A DNA stretch of 64,000 nucleotides, from positions 17,308-81,307 of the forward strand of contig RWJK01001664.1 in NCBI GenBank assembly GCA_004335835.1, read 5' to 3'. This stretch comes from Scenedesmus sp. ARA3. Taxonomy: Eukaryota > Chlorophyta > Chlorophyceae > Sphaeropleales > Scenedesmaceae. Made by a program: the position numbers and the translations under genes. Shown in pieces: positions 42,912 through 54,100 of this stretch (positions within the stretch are counted from its first letter, which is position 1; every line of letters begins with the position of its first letter). Under the pieces are notes generated by a model. The model was not told the origin of the DNA. It made no database searches and saw only the letters and a list, made by a program, of their open reading frames with translations.

Positions 42912-43718
42912 GCTGCTGCATATTTTGCGGCAGACACCTGCTGGTAGCTAGTGTGAGGCCCGTAACGTGATCGAAATGCTCCTGTGATGTGTGCACAGCT
43001 GGTTGCAGCCTTTGGGTAGTTGCATTTGCAAGCGCAGCTGCGGTTGCGGCAGCAGGCTATAATGCCTGCTCCGCTTGCCATGTCTAGAGGGGAGGCAGCA
43101 AGCACCAGCATATCCCCAGTGATCCCTGTGCATCCATGTATGTGTAAGAACATTGATGTTGCTCACAGAGGGTCAACTGCGACCTGGCTCCTGACTTGGG
43201 TTCCTACCTCCCGGAGTCGTGACTACTGGCAGTGATTATATGACAGATGTAACATGTGTCATGTCAGGCAGCCCACAGCCGACAAAGCAGTAATTCTTAG
43301 TACAGAGATGTGTATGGTGCAACACCTGAATCCTGCTATTCAATAAAAGGAGTCCTTTTGTGCATTACTTCATGATTCACCCGGGTTGGAGGTTCGAACC
43401 TCAAAGCAAGGCGCACGACAGCACTCCTGGCCATACTGCCAGTTACATCGCAAGCTGCCTGCTTGATTGATCCCGCCACCATGTGACCCACATCCAATGT
43501 TGTTACAACCCCTTGCATTCACAAGCTGTTGGGCGCTGCAGCAAATGAAAGCAGGGTCTTCTATTGCCAATAGCGGCTCAGCGCCCAGGTTCATTCAAGT
43601 ATATGCACGCCTGCTTACACTTCACGCACTGCTGCAAGCACTCAAAGCTGCGCCCTCCAGTTCAACTGGATCACAGCACCCACAACCATCGCTTAAGCAG
43701 TGAAGAGTGTGCACCACG
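42912..43718. other. Convergent intergenic space
   Basis: It holds the 3' ends of the octad-repeat gene (TGTAA motifs at 43143–43147 and 43248–43252) and of the − strand gene. A perfect 14-base palindrome GAGGTTCGAACCTC lies at 43390–43403. No gene seen. Confidence 0.5.
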
Positions 43719-45815
43719 TCACATGCCACCTGCTGTGCCTGCTTTCCCCTGGCTGCCAACCAGCTGCGCAGCAGCTGCATCATCCCGCGCATCTGCGGCA
43801 GCCGTTATCTGGCGTGCCGCACGCAGGCTGTGCTTAAGCTGGCTGGCAAGCCACGCTTTGACTGTACGCCCGCCTGGCAGCCGTTTGTTACGGTAAACCT
43901 GCGCAGCAGCTGCTGCTGACGGGCCGTGCAGCAGCGACAGCAGCGCCTGCGATTGCGCAGCGGTCAACTCCCTGCCACCCAGCAGCCGCAGCAACGGGGC
44001 GGCAAGCTCCGTTTTGATAGGTCCCTGGCTCATGTATTGCACTGCCTGCTGTGCTAGCTCCACCACAGTTGCTGTTGGCAGACGTGCAGCTGCTGGCAGC
44101 TTGCAGAACTGGCTGATGAGCTTCAGCCAGTCATAATTGTACATCGGCTGGTATGCATTCCTGTGCCGCAGCTGCATCACCAGCCGCAGCAGTGCCTCCG
44201 CTGCTGCTGCTGGCAGCTGCGCTGTTGCTGGCTGTCTGAACAGCGTTGAGACGTTGAGGAATGTCATGAAGCGTTCGCCGGGGGCATGTCTTTGGTGATC
44301 AGAGCCAACAACGTTGAGGGCGACAGCAATCAGGTCCGCTGCGCGGGCTGGTGTCAGGCCTTTCAGCAGCTGCAGCAGCAGGTGAGGCAGCAGCAGCGGC
44401 AGCAGCAGCAGCAGCAGCAGCGCTGAAGCAGGCGCAATGGCACACTTGTGCATTGGCACACTTGCGCATTGCACGTGTTGAATGTATGTCACAGGCACAA
44501 GTTCTGACACATCATGCAAGGTGAAAGGGGCAGTTCTTGTAGTACAGCGTGAAAGTTTCCTGCAAACTCACATGCTCGTTTCCTGGTCCTTCCAAGCGAT
44601 CGCAGCAGCACACGCGCCGCAGCTCTGCAGGCAGGTCAGCAGCCCACCCCTCCAGCGGCACTCTAGCATCGCTGAGAGCTTGCACCCACACATCAAGCCC
44701 CTCAAAGCCTTCAAAAGCTCGAACCAACAGCTGCTGGCCTGTGATCTGCACATGCAGCCCTGCCCACACAAGAGCGTATGCAGCAGCCAGCGGCACGCCA
44801 GGAATCGCCAGCAGCTGCTGGCTGCAATGGTTGACCATAGCTACTGTCACTGATGGCTGGCGCAGCAGCCACTGCAGTGCCTGTATGCTGTTACGTTTGT
44901 CTGCTGCTGCCGGCGCCGCTGCTGCTGGCGCTGCTGCTGGCGCTGCTGCTGCCTGCGCTGCTGCAGCCACGCTGCGCACCAGCAGAGCACTGCTCAGCCG
45001 TGAGCTGCACAGCTGCTGCAGGGCCAGGCTGCTGGCCCGCAGGCGCACAACATCCTCTGCAGTCAGATGGTGCTGTATGCAAATGTCCAGCACTGCCGCT
45101 GCACGTACTTGCTGCTGCTCCTCAACTGCTACACCTGGCTGCTCCTCAACCGCTGCACCAGCTGCTCCCCAAGCACTGCACCTGGCTGCTCTTCAACCAC
45201 TGCACCTGGCTGCTGCTCCCCAAGCCTTGCACGTACTTGCTGCTGCTCCTCAACCGCTGCACCTGGCTGCTGCTCCCCAACCGCTGCACCTGGCTGCTCC
45301 TCAACCCCTGCACCTGGCTGCTCCTCAACCCCTGCACCTGGCTGCTCCCTGTTGCTGTTGCTGAGCCGCAGCACCTGCAGGATGTGCTGACACCAGGCTG
45401 CGAGTCGCAGCATCCATCTGCGCACTGCAGCATTGTTCATGTGACGACCTGTAGTACAACACAAGGTGCTCCTCAGGGTTTTGTGTTGTGACTATTGTGC
45501 GGCTTAACATCTGCGCCAGCACTGGCTGTATCATCCAGCATTAGTAGCACTGTAAGCAGCAGCAGGCTATGACTCATCAGCATGCATCATGCACCGTGCA
45601 TGGGCAAAGCAGCAGCAGCAGTAGCAGCAGCACAACCACGTCCTGCCGTGTTGTGCAGGCGCTCAGACTGCAGCCAGGTGACACTGTATGCTGATCTCGA
45701 TTGCTGTTGCTATCCATGCTTGCTGCTGCTCACCTTCCGCATATTGCTGCTCCTTGGTGCTCTTGCTGCTCAGCACCTGCAGGATGCACTGCCACCAGGC
45801 TGCTAGCTGCAGCAT
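43719..45815 (-). CDS. Unrecognised helical protein of 419 residues
   Basis: I do not recognise it. Three exons, 45815–45734, 45098–44572 and 44369–43719, join in phase (1, then 0). The N-terminus MLQLAAWWQCILQVLSS is followed by LDICIQHHLTAEDVVRLRAS and SLALQQLCSSRL, which resembles an F-box-like helical start. Then come an Ala-rich insertion and the conserved-looking QALQWLLRQPSVTVAMVNHC and AFEGFEGLDVWVQALSDARV. The last exon, GLTPARAADLIAVALNVVGS to SQLKHSLRAARQITAAADAR, is predicted helical. It has no transmembrane segment and no transit peptide. The stop at 43719 is convergent with the octad-repeat gene. The first exon has a decayed donor-side copy near 45370–45440. It may be a lineage-specific family; a protein search would settle it. 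Confidence 0.65.
45105..45440 (-). repeat. Intronic minisatellite and exon 1 copy
   Basis: Ten or so units of a 20–30 base motif (CACCTGGCTGCTCCTCAACC on the + strand, variants with GCTGCTCCCC) fill 45123–45345. At 45370–45440 lies a copy of exon 1: WMLRLAAWCQHILQVL against WMLQLAAWWQCILQVL. Both fall in the intron between exons 45734 and 45098. Confidence 0.85.
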
Positions 45816-46901
45816 CCAACCGCCTGTTCACAACAGTGCCAGGCGTGAACAGGTGGTTATGTTCAACAGCTGCGCAGCTGCTGGGGAAAGCCAAAGGGGC
45901 GCAGTGCTTGCCATGTGAGCCATAGACTCTGACAGCAGCACTAGTTTCACCTGCAAGACGTTGTGCAGCCCGTTTCATGCTGTGTTTGAATATGCTGCCC
46001 TTGCTGTTAAGCACGCAGTCTTAACGCATTATATGTTCAACAAGGCCAAATACACCAAGCCGAGAGTTTTGATCCGAGTGTTGCTGATAGCTTTTAGCAG
46101 GTGCCTCGGTAACCTCGCCGGAAACATTTGAAGCAACTTGCATAGAACCATGTGCAACAATCAAGGCAAGGGTTCGATTCAGTCGGCAACCCTCGTAAGA
46201 TGACGAGTCACACACACCGTTCCCGCGCGATCCAAGGTTGCTCAAAAATCAAGGGTTACACGAAGCCTGCGATACAAAGTGCATTCGACTTGCAGGCTGG
46301 GAAACCATCAGAGCCGTTTGGAGCAAGAACTCAGGCACTGCATGGCAATTTGCATGGCATACCAAGCCGAGCCTATGCACGCACAACTGCTGCAGAGCAG
46401 TTGGTACTGTGCCAATACACTCGCAGCAGCATGCTGTAACACTTGGCAGAACAACGCCTGGAGCGTGATAGACTTACAGCAGCTGCAGACAGCCCTGCAG
46501 CACAAGCCACATGGCAGCAGACCTGCTGCTGCAGCTGCCTGCACACGCACCATGACGCCCACATGTGCGACAATAGCAGGTGGTGCCAGCCACTACCTAC
46601 TGTAGATGTGCCCTGTAAACCTTCTTTGCGCCTACAGGTATGTCTGTCGGAAGAACCTGTGCTTCTGGACTGCTGTGCCTGCATGCTCAGCCCACTCGGA
46701 GCGCCAGGAGCCCTAGGGCGGGGGGCTTCTGGACCAGCATTGCTTGAAGGTGCGCAGTTATGCTTTTACTATGCCTAGAATCGTCCTATTTAAATGTGAC
46801 CAACATGCCTAAGCTGTGTAACTTTGGATGCGATACAAAGCTGAGGGCCAGGTTCTATGGTCACACTACAGAGCCAACCAGCAGCGCGTCACCGCAGGCA
46901 A
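45816..46901. other. Spacer between two − strand genes, no gene seen
   Basis: It should carry the BRX1 3' UTR and the promoter of the unrecognised gene. No coding segment, RNA gene or clear repeat is supported. A short tRNA-like GGGTTCGATTC at 46166–46176 has no matching stem. Confidence 0.5.
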
Positions 46902-48922
46902 TCAGCTACTCCTGAACACATCGTCGATCTCTGAGCGCGGCATCACGTTTGCTGCCTCGTGGTCGCGCCGCTTCGCCTTCTGCTGCACCTGCGGGCGGCA
47001 CGCACAGCAGCAGCAGCAGCAGCAGCAGCAGCATCAAGTCAGGAATAAAGCAGTGACTGCTTGCATGCTGCTGCAACTGGCAGGCTGCTGCAAACCTATA
47101 CCAGCGCAGCAGTTTGGGCACTCATGCCCATCAACATTTCAAGCACCTGATCGCAGTTCATGTATCGAACCAACAAACAGCGTTGATAAACACATACCTT
47201 TTGCCTTGTACTTGCCGGCGGCCTGCTGCTTCTGCAGCCGCCGCATCATTATGGGCGCCACAAACTCCGGGTTGTCAGATAACACGGGGCCGCAAGAGCT
47301 GCCCTCAAAGATGCAAACATACAGGCCAAGCTCAACACCAGCAGCAGCCGGGCAAGCCTGCAGCAAGGCCAAGTGGCCGCGCTCCAGCTTCAACCACCAA
47401 GGAACTAATCACTAACATACTTGCAGCATGTTATCTTCTCGACCTACCTTTGCCTTGTACTTGCCGGCGGCCTGCTGCTTCTGCAGCCGCCGCATCACAT
47501 TCGGTGCCACAAACTCGGGGTTGTCATATAACACGGGGCCGCCAAAGCTGCCCTCAAAGATGCAGACACACATGCCAACCACATAACCAGCAGCAGCTGA
47601 GCAAACATGCGGCAAGGCCCACTGGCCTTGCTCCGGCTTTAACCACCAAGAACATGACAAACCACACACTTCAAATGCATTTTCAGTTGTTTCTCGACCT
47701 ACCTTTGCCTTGTACTTGCCGGCCGCCTGCTGCTTCTGCAGCCGCCGCATCACATTCGGCGCCACAAACTCCGGGTTGTCATATAACACGGGGCCGCCAA
47801 AGCTGCCCTCGAAGATGCGGATGGGGCGCAGCGCTGCGCGCGGGCCCACCTCCACGAGCGTTACGTTGGAGGGGTCTGCCTTCTTCTTGTCCAGCGGCAT
47901 CACCACCTGCGCATTAATGCAGCCACACAAAACACACTCAGTAAGTGCGAGTGTTACATTGAATTGGTCTGCTTTTGCTTTGTCCAGCGGAATCACCACC
48001 TGCACAGTGTCGTGTGAGTAGAAATGCAGCAATCAGTACACAACGCTAGCGTTGCATTAGAAAAGGCGCGCGGGCCAACCTCCACCAGCGTTACATTGGA
48101 GGGGTCTGCCTTCTTTTTGTCCAGCGGCATCACCACCTGGCACAAGAAACACAAAGAAAACAACACAAACAGCTTTGGTAAGTGGAAGTGTCACGTTGGT
48201 ACACCAGTACACCATTGCTGATGTCAACTTGTTTGTTGTAGTCATCAACACATCAAATTCGTTCTTAATACATCATTGTCAGGGGTGTGTGGTTCGTGCA
48301 GCAGGACCCGCAGCATGCACAGCAATGCTGGTCGTTGCGCAGAGACACGCATCCACCCAACCAGTCTACGTATGAACCCTTTTTATTAGCATACTTTTTG
48401 AGTTTAATATGACACCGCGTGTGCCGCACCTGGTAGTTGCGCAGCCACACGCAGCCGTCTGCCAGGGTGAAGCTGAGCACGTGGTCGAAGAAGGGCTTCA
48501 CGCGGTGGTGCCCGCGCGGCGTGCCAAACACCTGCAGATACAACACAGCATCACCGCAGCCAATGCATTGTTGGAGCATGAAAATACACTTTGCAGACTC
48601 TTTGATCACAGCAGTGCCAGCGCACACGATGCGCATGAGACCATGTGTTAGTGCTCAGCTGCCTAGCAGCTGCTGACTCCGCAGATGGCTTCCAGGCTCG
48701 AGCATCCTGCACATGCTGCATGCCCTGGCTGCCATGAAATTAACATTTTTTTTAGGCATAACAAGCTAGCGTGAAGCCTCCAGCAGCATAATCATGACCT
48801 TGAAATGTGTGAGAAAGACAAGCAACCGTGTGCTGTGTCGCTCTCACCTGAGCCAGCTGCTCCTTCAGCAGCTGCGTGTGCGGCTGCGCATCAAAGGCTG
48901 CATCAAAGCTCAGCACAGGCCT

Positions 48923-48957
<35 letters not shown>

Positions 48958-49460
48958 GTCACTGCCGAATCAATTGAGTTGCAGGAGGAGTCCACCACCA
49001 TCACCACACAGAGATGCTGTGCAGCCAGCCAACCACCCAAACATAAACATCAGCCTCTGGCAAGTCACTTGGAGCAAAGTTACGATTTCTTGAACACTGT
49101 TGGCAAGTGCCTTGTGAAAGTAAAACATGTGACATATGGCATGCGCCCAGTTGGTCAGCTGCTCACCGTGAGCCCTTGAGGTGGTTCCCTGTGAGCTTCA
49201 GCTCGTCCATGGTGTGAACATTGAGCACCAGGAACTTCACGGTGGGGCCGTCAGGGCTCTTGGCCTGCGTAACCAGGAAACAAGATCACAACCGGTGACA
49301 CTGTGTGAACAGGCGGTGCAGTGAGATCCGGCGGTATGGCGCGGCAAAAGCATTTTGCTGCTGGCAATGCTGTTTCAATTTCCGCAGCTGCTTTCACTTT
49401 GCATTGCAAGTGCTGCGGCGACGGCCGCCAACAGGGGGCAGTAATTCAGCTGCTGCTGTC

Positions 49461-49518
<58 letters not shown>

Positions 49519-49758
49519 TGCTGTTGATTTGCAGCACACGCTGCAAACGCTGCAACTGCCCCTTCTGCTCGGCATCCACACGCACCGGTCCTGCTGTGCA
49601 GCAGCCCTCATCCCAGTCACCAACACCTGCTGCTACTGCTACTGCTGCTACTGCTGCTGCCTCACCATCCACAGGTACAGGTCCTGCCGCTTGCGCGCCT
49701 CAAAGAACAGCACGCTGCTGCAGCCCTTCTCCTCAGCCACCTCGTTGATGACGCCCCT

Positions 49759-49813
<55 letters not shown>

Positions 49814-49863
49814 NNNNNNNNNNNNNNNNNNNNNNNNNNNNNNNNNNNNNNNNNNNNNNNNNN

Positions 49864-49923
<60 letters not shown>

Positions 49924-50760
49924 GCTTAATCAGCTGGCAGACACAAGCTCCAGCAGTCAGAGCTGTGGTGGCACCTGACTTGCAGCTGCCGTGTCATATC
50001 TGCCGGCAGCTGCAGCCGATTCCGGCATCGTTTTGCCGCCGCTCAACGCTGACGAGCCTGCTGGCTGCCTATTACAAGTGACAGAGAGTGCAATCAGCTG
50101 CCCACCTGTCGCTCTTTGTGTCCAGCTTCACATCCTTCTTGCTGTGCGGCAGCAAGCTGATGAAGTCTGACATGAGGTGCCGGGACCTGCGGGCAGGCAA
50201 ACAGGCAAACAGGAGGTTGTTGTTGTTACAGTGGTGGCAACTCACTCAGGGCGCCAGGTTTGTTTATCAGGGTCTCAGGCGCAGCGAAATCAAGGGCTGG
50301 TGACGGTGCTGTGGTGTGATGCTGATGTCGAACGTTTATGGGCTCCGTGAACAAGTAGATGCACAAGTAGATGTACAGGTTTGTGTGTAATAGAGTTGCA
50401 ATGCAGACACGGAACAGGTACCACTGGAGTGCAGTGCCCGGCCACCCCTGCTATGAAGCTGCACTTTCGCTGCCGGCACATTGCCTGCTGCTGTGCTGTC
50501 CTGTTGTGTAGCATAAAGGAATCTGACTCTGTATGACCAGCACATAAGCTTCAGAGTTTGCATGCCTGTGTCCCCGACACTGCTGCATACCTGTAAGTAA
50601 TGCCACGTGTTCCCAGCACCAACACTTTCTCTTTGTTCTTGAAGCTGCGCTTCTGCTTGGCTGCAGCTACGTCTGGTGCTGCATCTACCTTTTGCTGTTT
50701 TCCAGGCTGCTGCACTGCTGCTCCAGCATCACCTGCTGCTGCTGCTTTGCGCTTGGCCAT
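46902..50760 (-). CDS. BRX1: Ribosome biogenesis protein BRX1 (Brix domain)
   Basis: Eight exons, 50760–50591, 50186–50106, 49756–49666, 49264–49167, 48920–48848, 48531–48430, 47906–47703 and 46988–46902, give 301 residues, close to yeast Brx1 (291). It starts MAKRKAAAAG. The Brix domain begins KVLVLGTRGITYR and continues RHLMSDFISLLPHSKKDVKL, INEVAEEKGCSSVLFFEARK, DLYLWM, KFLVLNVHTMDELKLTGN, LKGSRPVLSFD, FGTPRGHHRVKPFFDHVLSF, IRIFEGSFGGPVLYDNPEFV and VMRRLQKQQAAGKYK. BRX1 is a nucleolar factor of 60S pre-ribosome assembly. The last exon is short and basic (AKRRDHEAANVMPRSEIDD). The intron between exons 2 and 3 contains an unsequenced gap in a CAG run. Divergent from DGD1. Confidence 0.95.
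47200..47565 (-). repeat. Two donor-side copies of BRX1 exon 7
   Basis: The exon 3' half (FEGSFGGPVLYDNPEFVAPN to GKYKAK plus GT) recurs at about 47450–47560, nearly exact, and 47203–47310, diverged (FEGSSCGPVLSDNPEFV). Both also repeat intron sequence. They lie downstream of exon 47703–47906, with divergence growing with distance. Confidence 0.92.
47940..48140 (-). repeat. Two acceptor-side copies of BRX1 exon 7
   Basis: The exon start VVMPLDKKKADPSNVTLVEV recurs at about 48066–48138 (nearly exact, through VEVGPRA) and 47943–48001 (VVIPLDKAKADQFNVTL). Both lie upstream of the intact exon in transcription order. This exon thus has two copies on each side. Confidence 0.92.
49441..49522 (+). 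repeat. CTG run in BRX1 intron
   Basis: (CTG)n with TTG interruptions, about 80 bases, in the intron between exons 3 and 4. On the gene's sense strand it reads CAG, so it does not form a 3' splice site here. Confidence 0.75.
49757..49920 (-). repeat. Long CAG/CTG run with sequence gap
   Basis: (CAG)n on the + strand from 49758 is interrupted by 50 N at 49814–49863 and resumes to 49920. The N run marks an assembly gap inside the triplet repeat, so the true length is unknown. On the BRX1 sense strand this is (CTG)n ending CTGCAG at the acceptor of exon 49756–49666. Confidence 0.95.
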
Positions 50761-51163
50761 TTGGTATGCTGCAGCAGGGGCAGCAGCAGCCAGGAGGTGT
50801 ACGGTCTAACCCTAGGGTGGCAAGGGCAGCTCGAATTTATAATCGTTTCAATTAGGCACTGATAATGTTATGAACGTTGATTGAAAACACGATCGCAACT
50901 CAGCAGCCGAAGTGAATCAGACAACACACACAGCTGACGCAGCAGCACGCGGCCTGTTGATGGGGAGATACGCCTTGTCTTTTAGTTTGCATTCTTCACA
51001 ACGATCGTGCCGGAGGTTATGTTATAGGTAACAGTTAAAGACATTTCCTAGTACCTGACCTGGCATCACCCCTCCTCTCCTCGCTACATGCATGCCCGTG
51101 CGCCCCACTGAAGGTTACATTCGACACGGAAACTGCTGAATGCTCTAGCCATGTGATGCACGC
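50761..51163. promoter_or_regulatory. Divergent promoter of BRX1 and DGD1
   Basis: About 400 bases separate the two start codons. The segment is more A/T-rich than its surroundings (AATTTATAATCGTTTC near 50834). No definite TATA box is assigned. Confidence 0.5.
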
Positions 51164-54100
51164 ATGGCAGAGACAGCTCCCCCACCCCAATCAGGGCCTT
51201 TTTGGCCAACACAGCGGCCTGTGCTTGCCCTCACTGACTCTGCATTTCCACCTTTAAAAAGCCTAAGTCTTGCGCAGACGTTGAAAAGCGCTTACAGCCA
51301 GCACCCTTCGGTGCAAAAGTTGCTAGGGCAGTATGAAGCTTGGGAGGATTCCTTCAGGCGAGAGGCAGAAACACGCTTGGGTGGCTTTAAACCCATCCAG
51401 CAGCTGCTGGATACGCACCTGGCCGAGGAGTTCCAGCAGAGCTTGCGCAAGGTGAAGACGCAGCAGAGTCTGTTCGAGAATGCGGGCATGAAGCGCTGTG
51501 CTTCAGAAGGCAGCCTCACCAACGCAGCGTCAGAACCAGGCAGCAGCCGTGCCAGGGGTCAACGCGTGCATCTGCGGCAAGACTGGGATGTGCTGTCTAG
51601 CTTCAACCCAGAGGCCAACGTGGGCAGGCACAGCAGCTACGCAGACAGCCCCAGCGAGATGCAGGAAGCCGAGTCAGCAGGCCTGGGTCGCTTCCCACGC
51701 GGCAGCACAGCCCCTGCCCTGCGGGACAAGGGCCCTGTGGCAGCAACAGCAGCGGCGGCGGCAGCAGCAGCAGGTTCTACTATGCTAGGAACAGTCATCG
51801 ACGAGGACAGCGATAGCGCAAGCAGCAGCAGCAGCTGGGCAGCAGCTGATGAGGGCTCACGGCAGCTAGAGGCAGTAGCAGCGCGGCTGCTGGCGCAGAG
51901 CAGAGCGGCCATCCAGAACGCGCAGCAGACCTTGCAGGAAACTGCCACCAACTGCCAGGCCAACCTGCAGAGCCTTGGCGCTCTCCTGCAGCAGGTCAGC
52001 ATGGCCACAGCAAATGAGTATGGCATGCCACGCAGCGGCAGCACCGGCAGCATGCAGGTCGTGCCGTGGCAGCGCAACAGCAGCGGCCAGCCCGACTCGC
52101 CCTCAGCAGCAAACTGGGATTTGGTGCCGAGGTTTTTCGGGGAGGAGCTGCCGCACCCCACAAACGGCACCAACATGGGCAGCAGCAGCAGCCTTGCGGT
52201 GTTTGCGCGGGAGGCGAATGGGCAGGAGCTGGCAGCGGCTGATGGCGCAGACGCAGATGCACAGGTGGGTGCTGCTGCGGTGCGGATGCATGGTGTCCTG
52301 CGTTGGTGTGCAACATCTGGTTCTGTAGCAGAGGTTGGGGTGTGCGGGCGGCCTTGCAACCAGCATGGCAGTAGTAGTAGTAGTAGCACACCAGCGTGGC
52401 GTAATGAGCTGTAGGCAGGCAGGCAGGGGCATGCTGGGCCACCGGACTCGCCAGTCATGCCGAGCACCAGCCTGCTGTTTGCAGCTGCACAGCGGTTAAC
52501 CACCAGGCTTCGGCAACACTCAGCAGTTGTGCATCAGCAGCAGCTTGGGGTCTCAGTGGACACAGCAGCAGCAGCTGGCCAAAGCCACTTGGTGGAACCG
52601 AATGCTGCGTATGAGCGACCACCTGGCCCTGCTTCGCAAGCTGGCCTCACTTCCTGCAAGGTGGGCTCTCCCAGTGTGCCATTCTCGTTCACCACCAGTC
52701 ATGTAATTTGTGTATCCTGCAGGCCAATGGCTACCAGCAGATGAGCGACTATTTGGACCTGCTGCACAGCCGCAAGCGCGCACAGCAGAAGAGCCTGCGG
52801 GACCCGGGGCGCAGCGTGGCCATTGTTACAACTGCCAGCCTGCCCTGGATGACCGGGACAGCAGTCAATCCGCTGCTGCGCGCAGCATACCTGGCCAACA
52901 ACGAGGACCGACAGGTCACACTGCTGCTGCCGTGGTGAGTGTAGTGTTTTTTTTGTTGGTTTATGCAGCAGCAGCTTGTTGTGCCCCGCTAGCGGCGGCG
53001 GCTGCGCGCATTCACTGCTCATGTGTGCTGACGCAGCAGCAGTGGTGCCAGTGGTGCCTCAACGTTGCACCTGCATCATTTCCCCGCACATCCGTCTGAT
53101 GTGTCCCTGTGCTTGAACACTTGTGTTTCATGTATGTTCCCTCGCACGCTGACCAAGCCGGACCAGGAGCATGGTCCGCAACAGTGTGACCAACAACCAA
53201 ACAGTGACTTGCATCGACCTTCGTTGACCTGCATTGTCTCCATGTTTCAATGTCTATTTCCCCGCAGGCTGTCCAAGCCGGACCAGGAGCGCGTGTTCCC
53301 CAACAGCGTCACCTTTGACTCGCCCGCGGATCAGGAGGCGTTTGTGCGCGAGTGGGCGCAGAAGCGCACCGGGCTGGCCTGCAGCTTCAAGGTCAGGTTC
53401 TACCCGGGCCGCTACGCGCCGGAGAAAGGTGGGTGGCAGCCGCCCGTGTGCACATGGCTTGATGATGAGTCAACGCAGCGGAGGCGTTATTTACCTGCAG
53501 CCTCCACATGGCGCAGTACAGCCATAATCGATTATAATGCACGGGCCAAGTGCTGCTACTTCTGTTTCTGTGCGTGGCGCGTGTTGCACCGAGCATCCTG
53601 CCTGTGGCCGACATCAAGTAGTACATCTGAAAGTCACACCTCGGCTTCCTTACATCAAGTAGTGTAGAGTGTCCCTCTCATGTGTTGAGTGTGCCTTTCG
53701 CGTGTTGTTTGCTGCGCGCATACATCCGCCTATGTTTGGATGCAGGCAGCATCCTGCCGGTGGGCGACATCACGCAGTACATCCCTGACGCGGAGGCTGA
53801 CGTGGCGGTGCTGGAGGAGCCCGAGCACCTCAACTGGTGAGGCAGCATCAGGACGCGCATGGAGTGTTTGAGGCTTGACGTCAGCAGCTGCTGCCTCTGC
53901 TGCCCTGCGACATTGTTATATTCGATATACAATTGTGTGTATGCTGTTAATGCAGATGTTTTGCTTCTCGGCGCTACAGCTTGAACTGTTACAGCCTCAG
54001 TACTCTGCATCACCCTCTTGACGCTGCACCTGCTGAGCCGTTTGTTTGCCGTGCCGTCATCGCGTGCTGGCTGCAGGTACCACCACGGCCGCCGCTGGAC

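Noticed and set aside
43380..43410. tRNA-like GGTTCGAACC palindrome
   Set aside because: Only a T-loop-like sequence is present; no acceptor, D or anticodon stem could be built on either strand.
46160..46185. tRNA-like GGGTTCGATTC
   Set aside because: The flanking bases do not pair as a T-stem and no cloverleaf is seen.
49814..49863. A run of N as a biological feature
   Set aside because: It is an assembly gap; only its location in a triplet run is informative.
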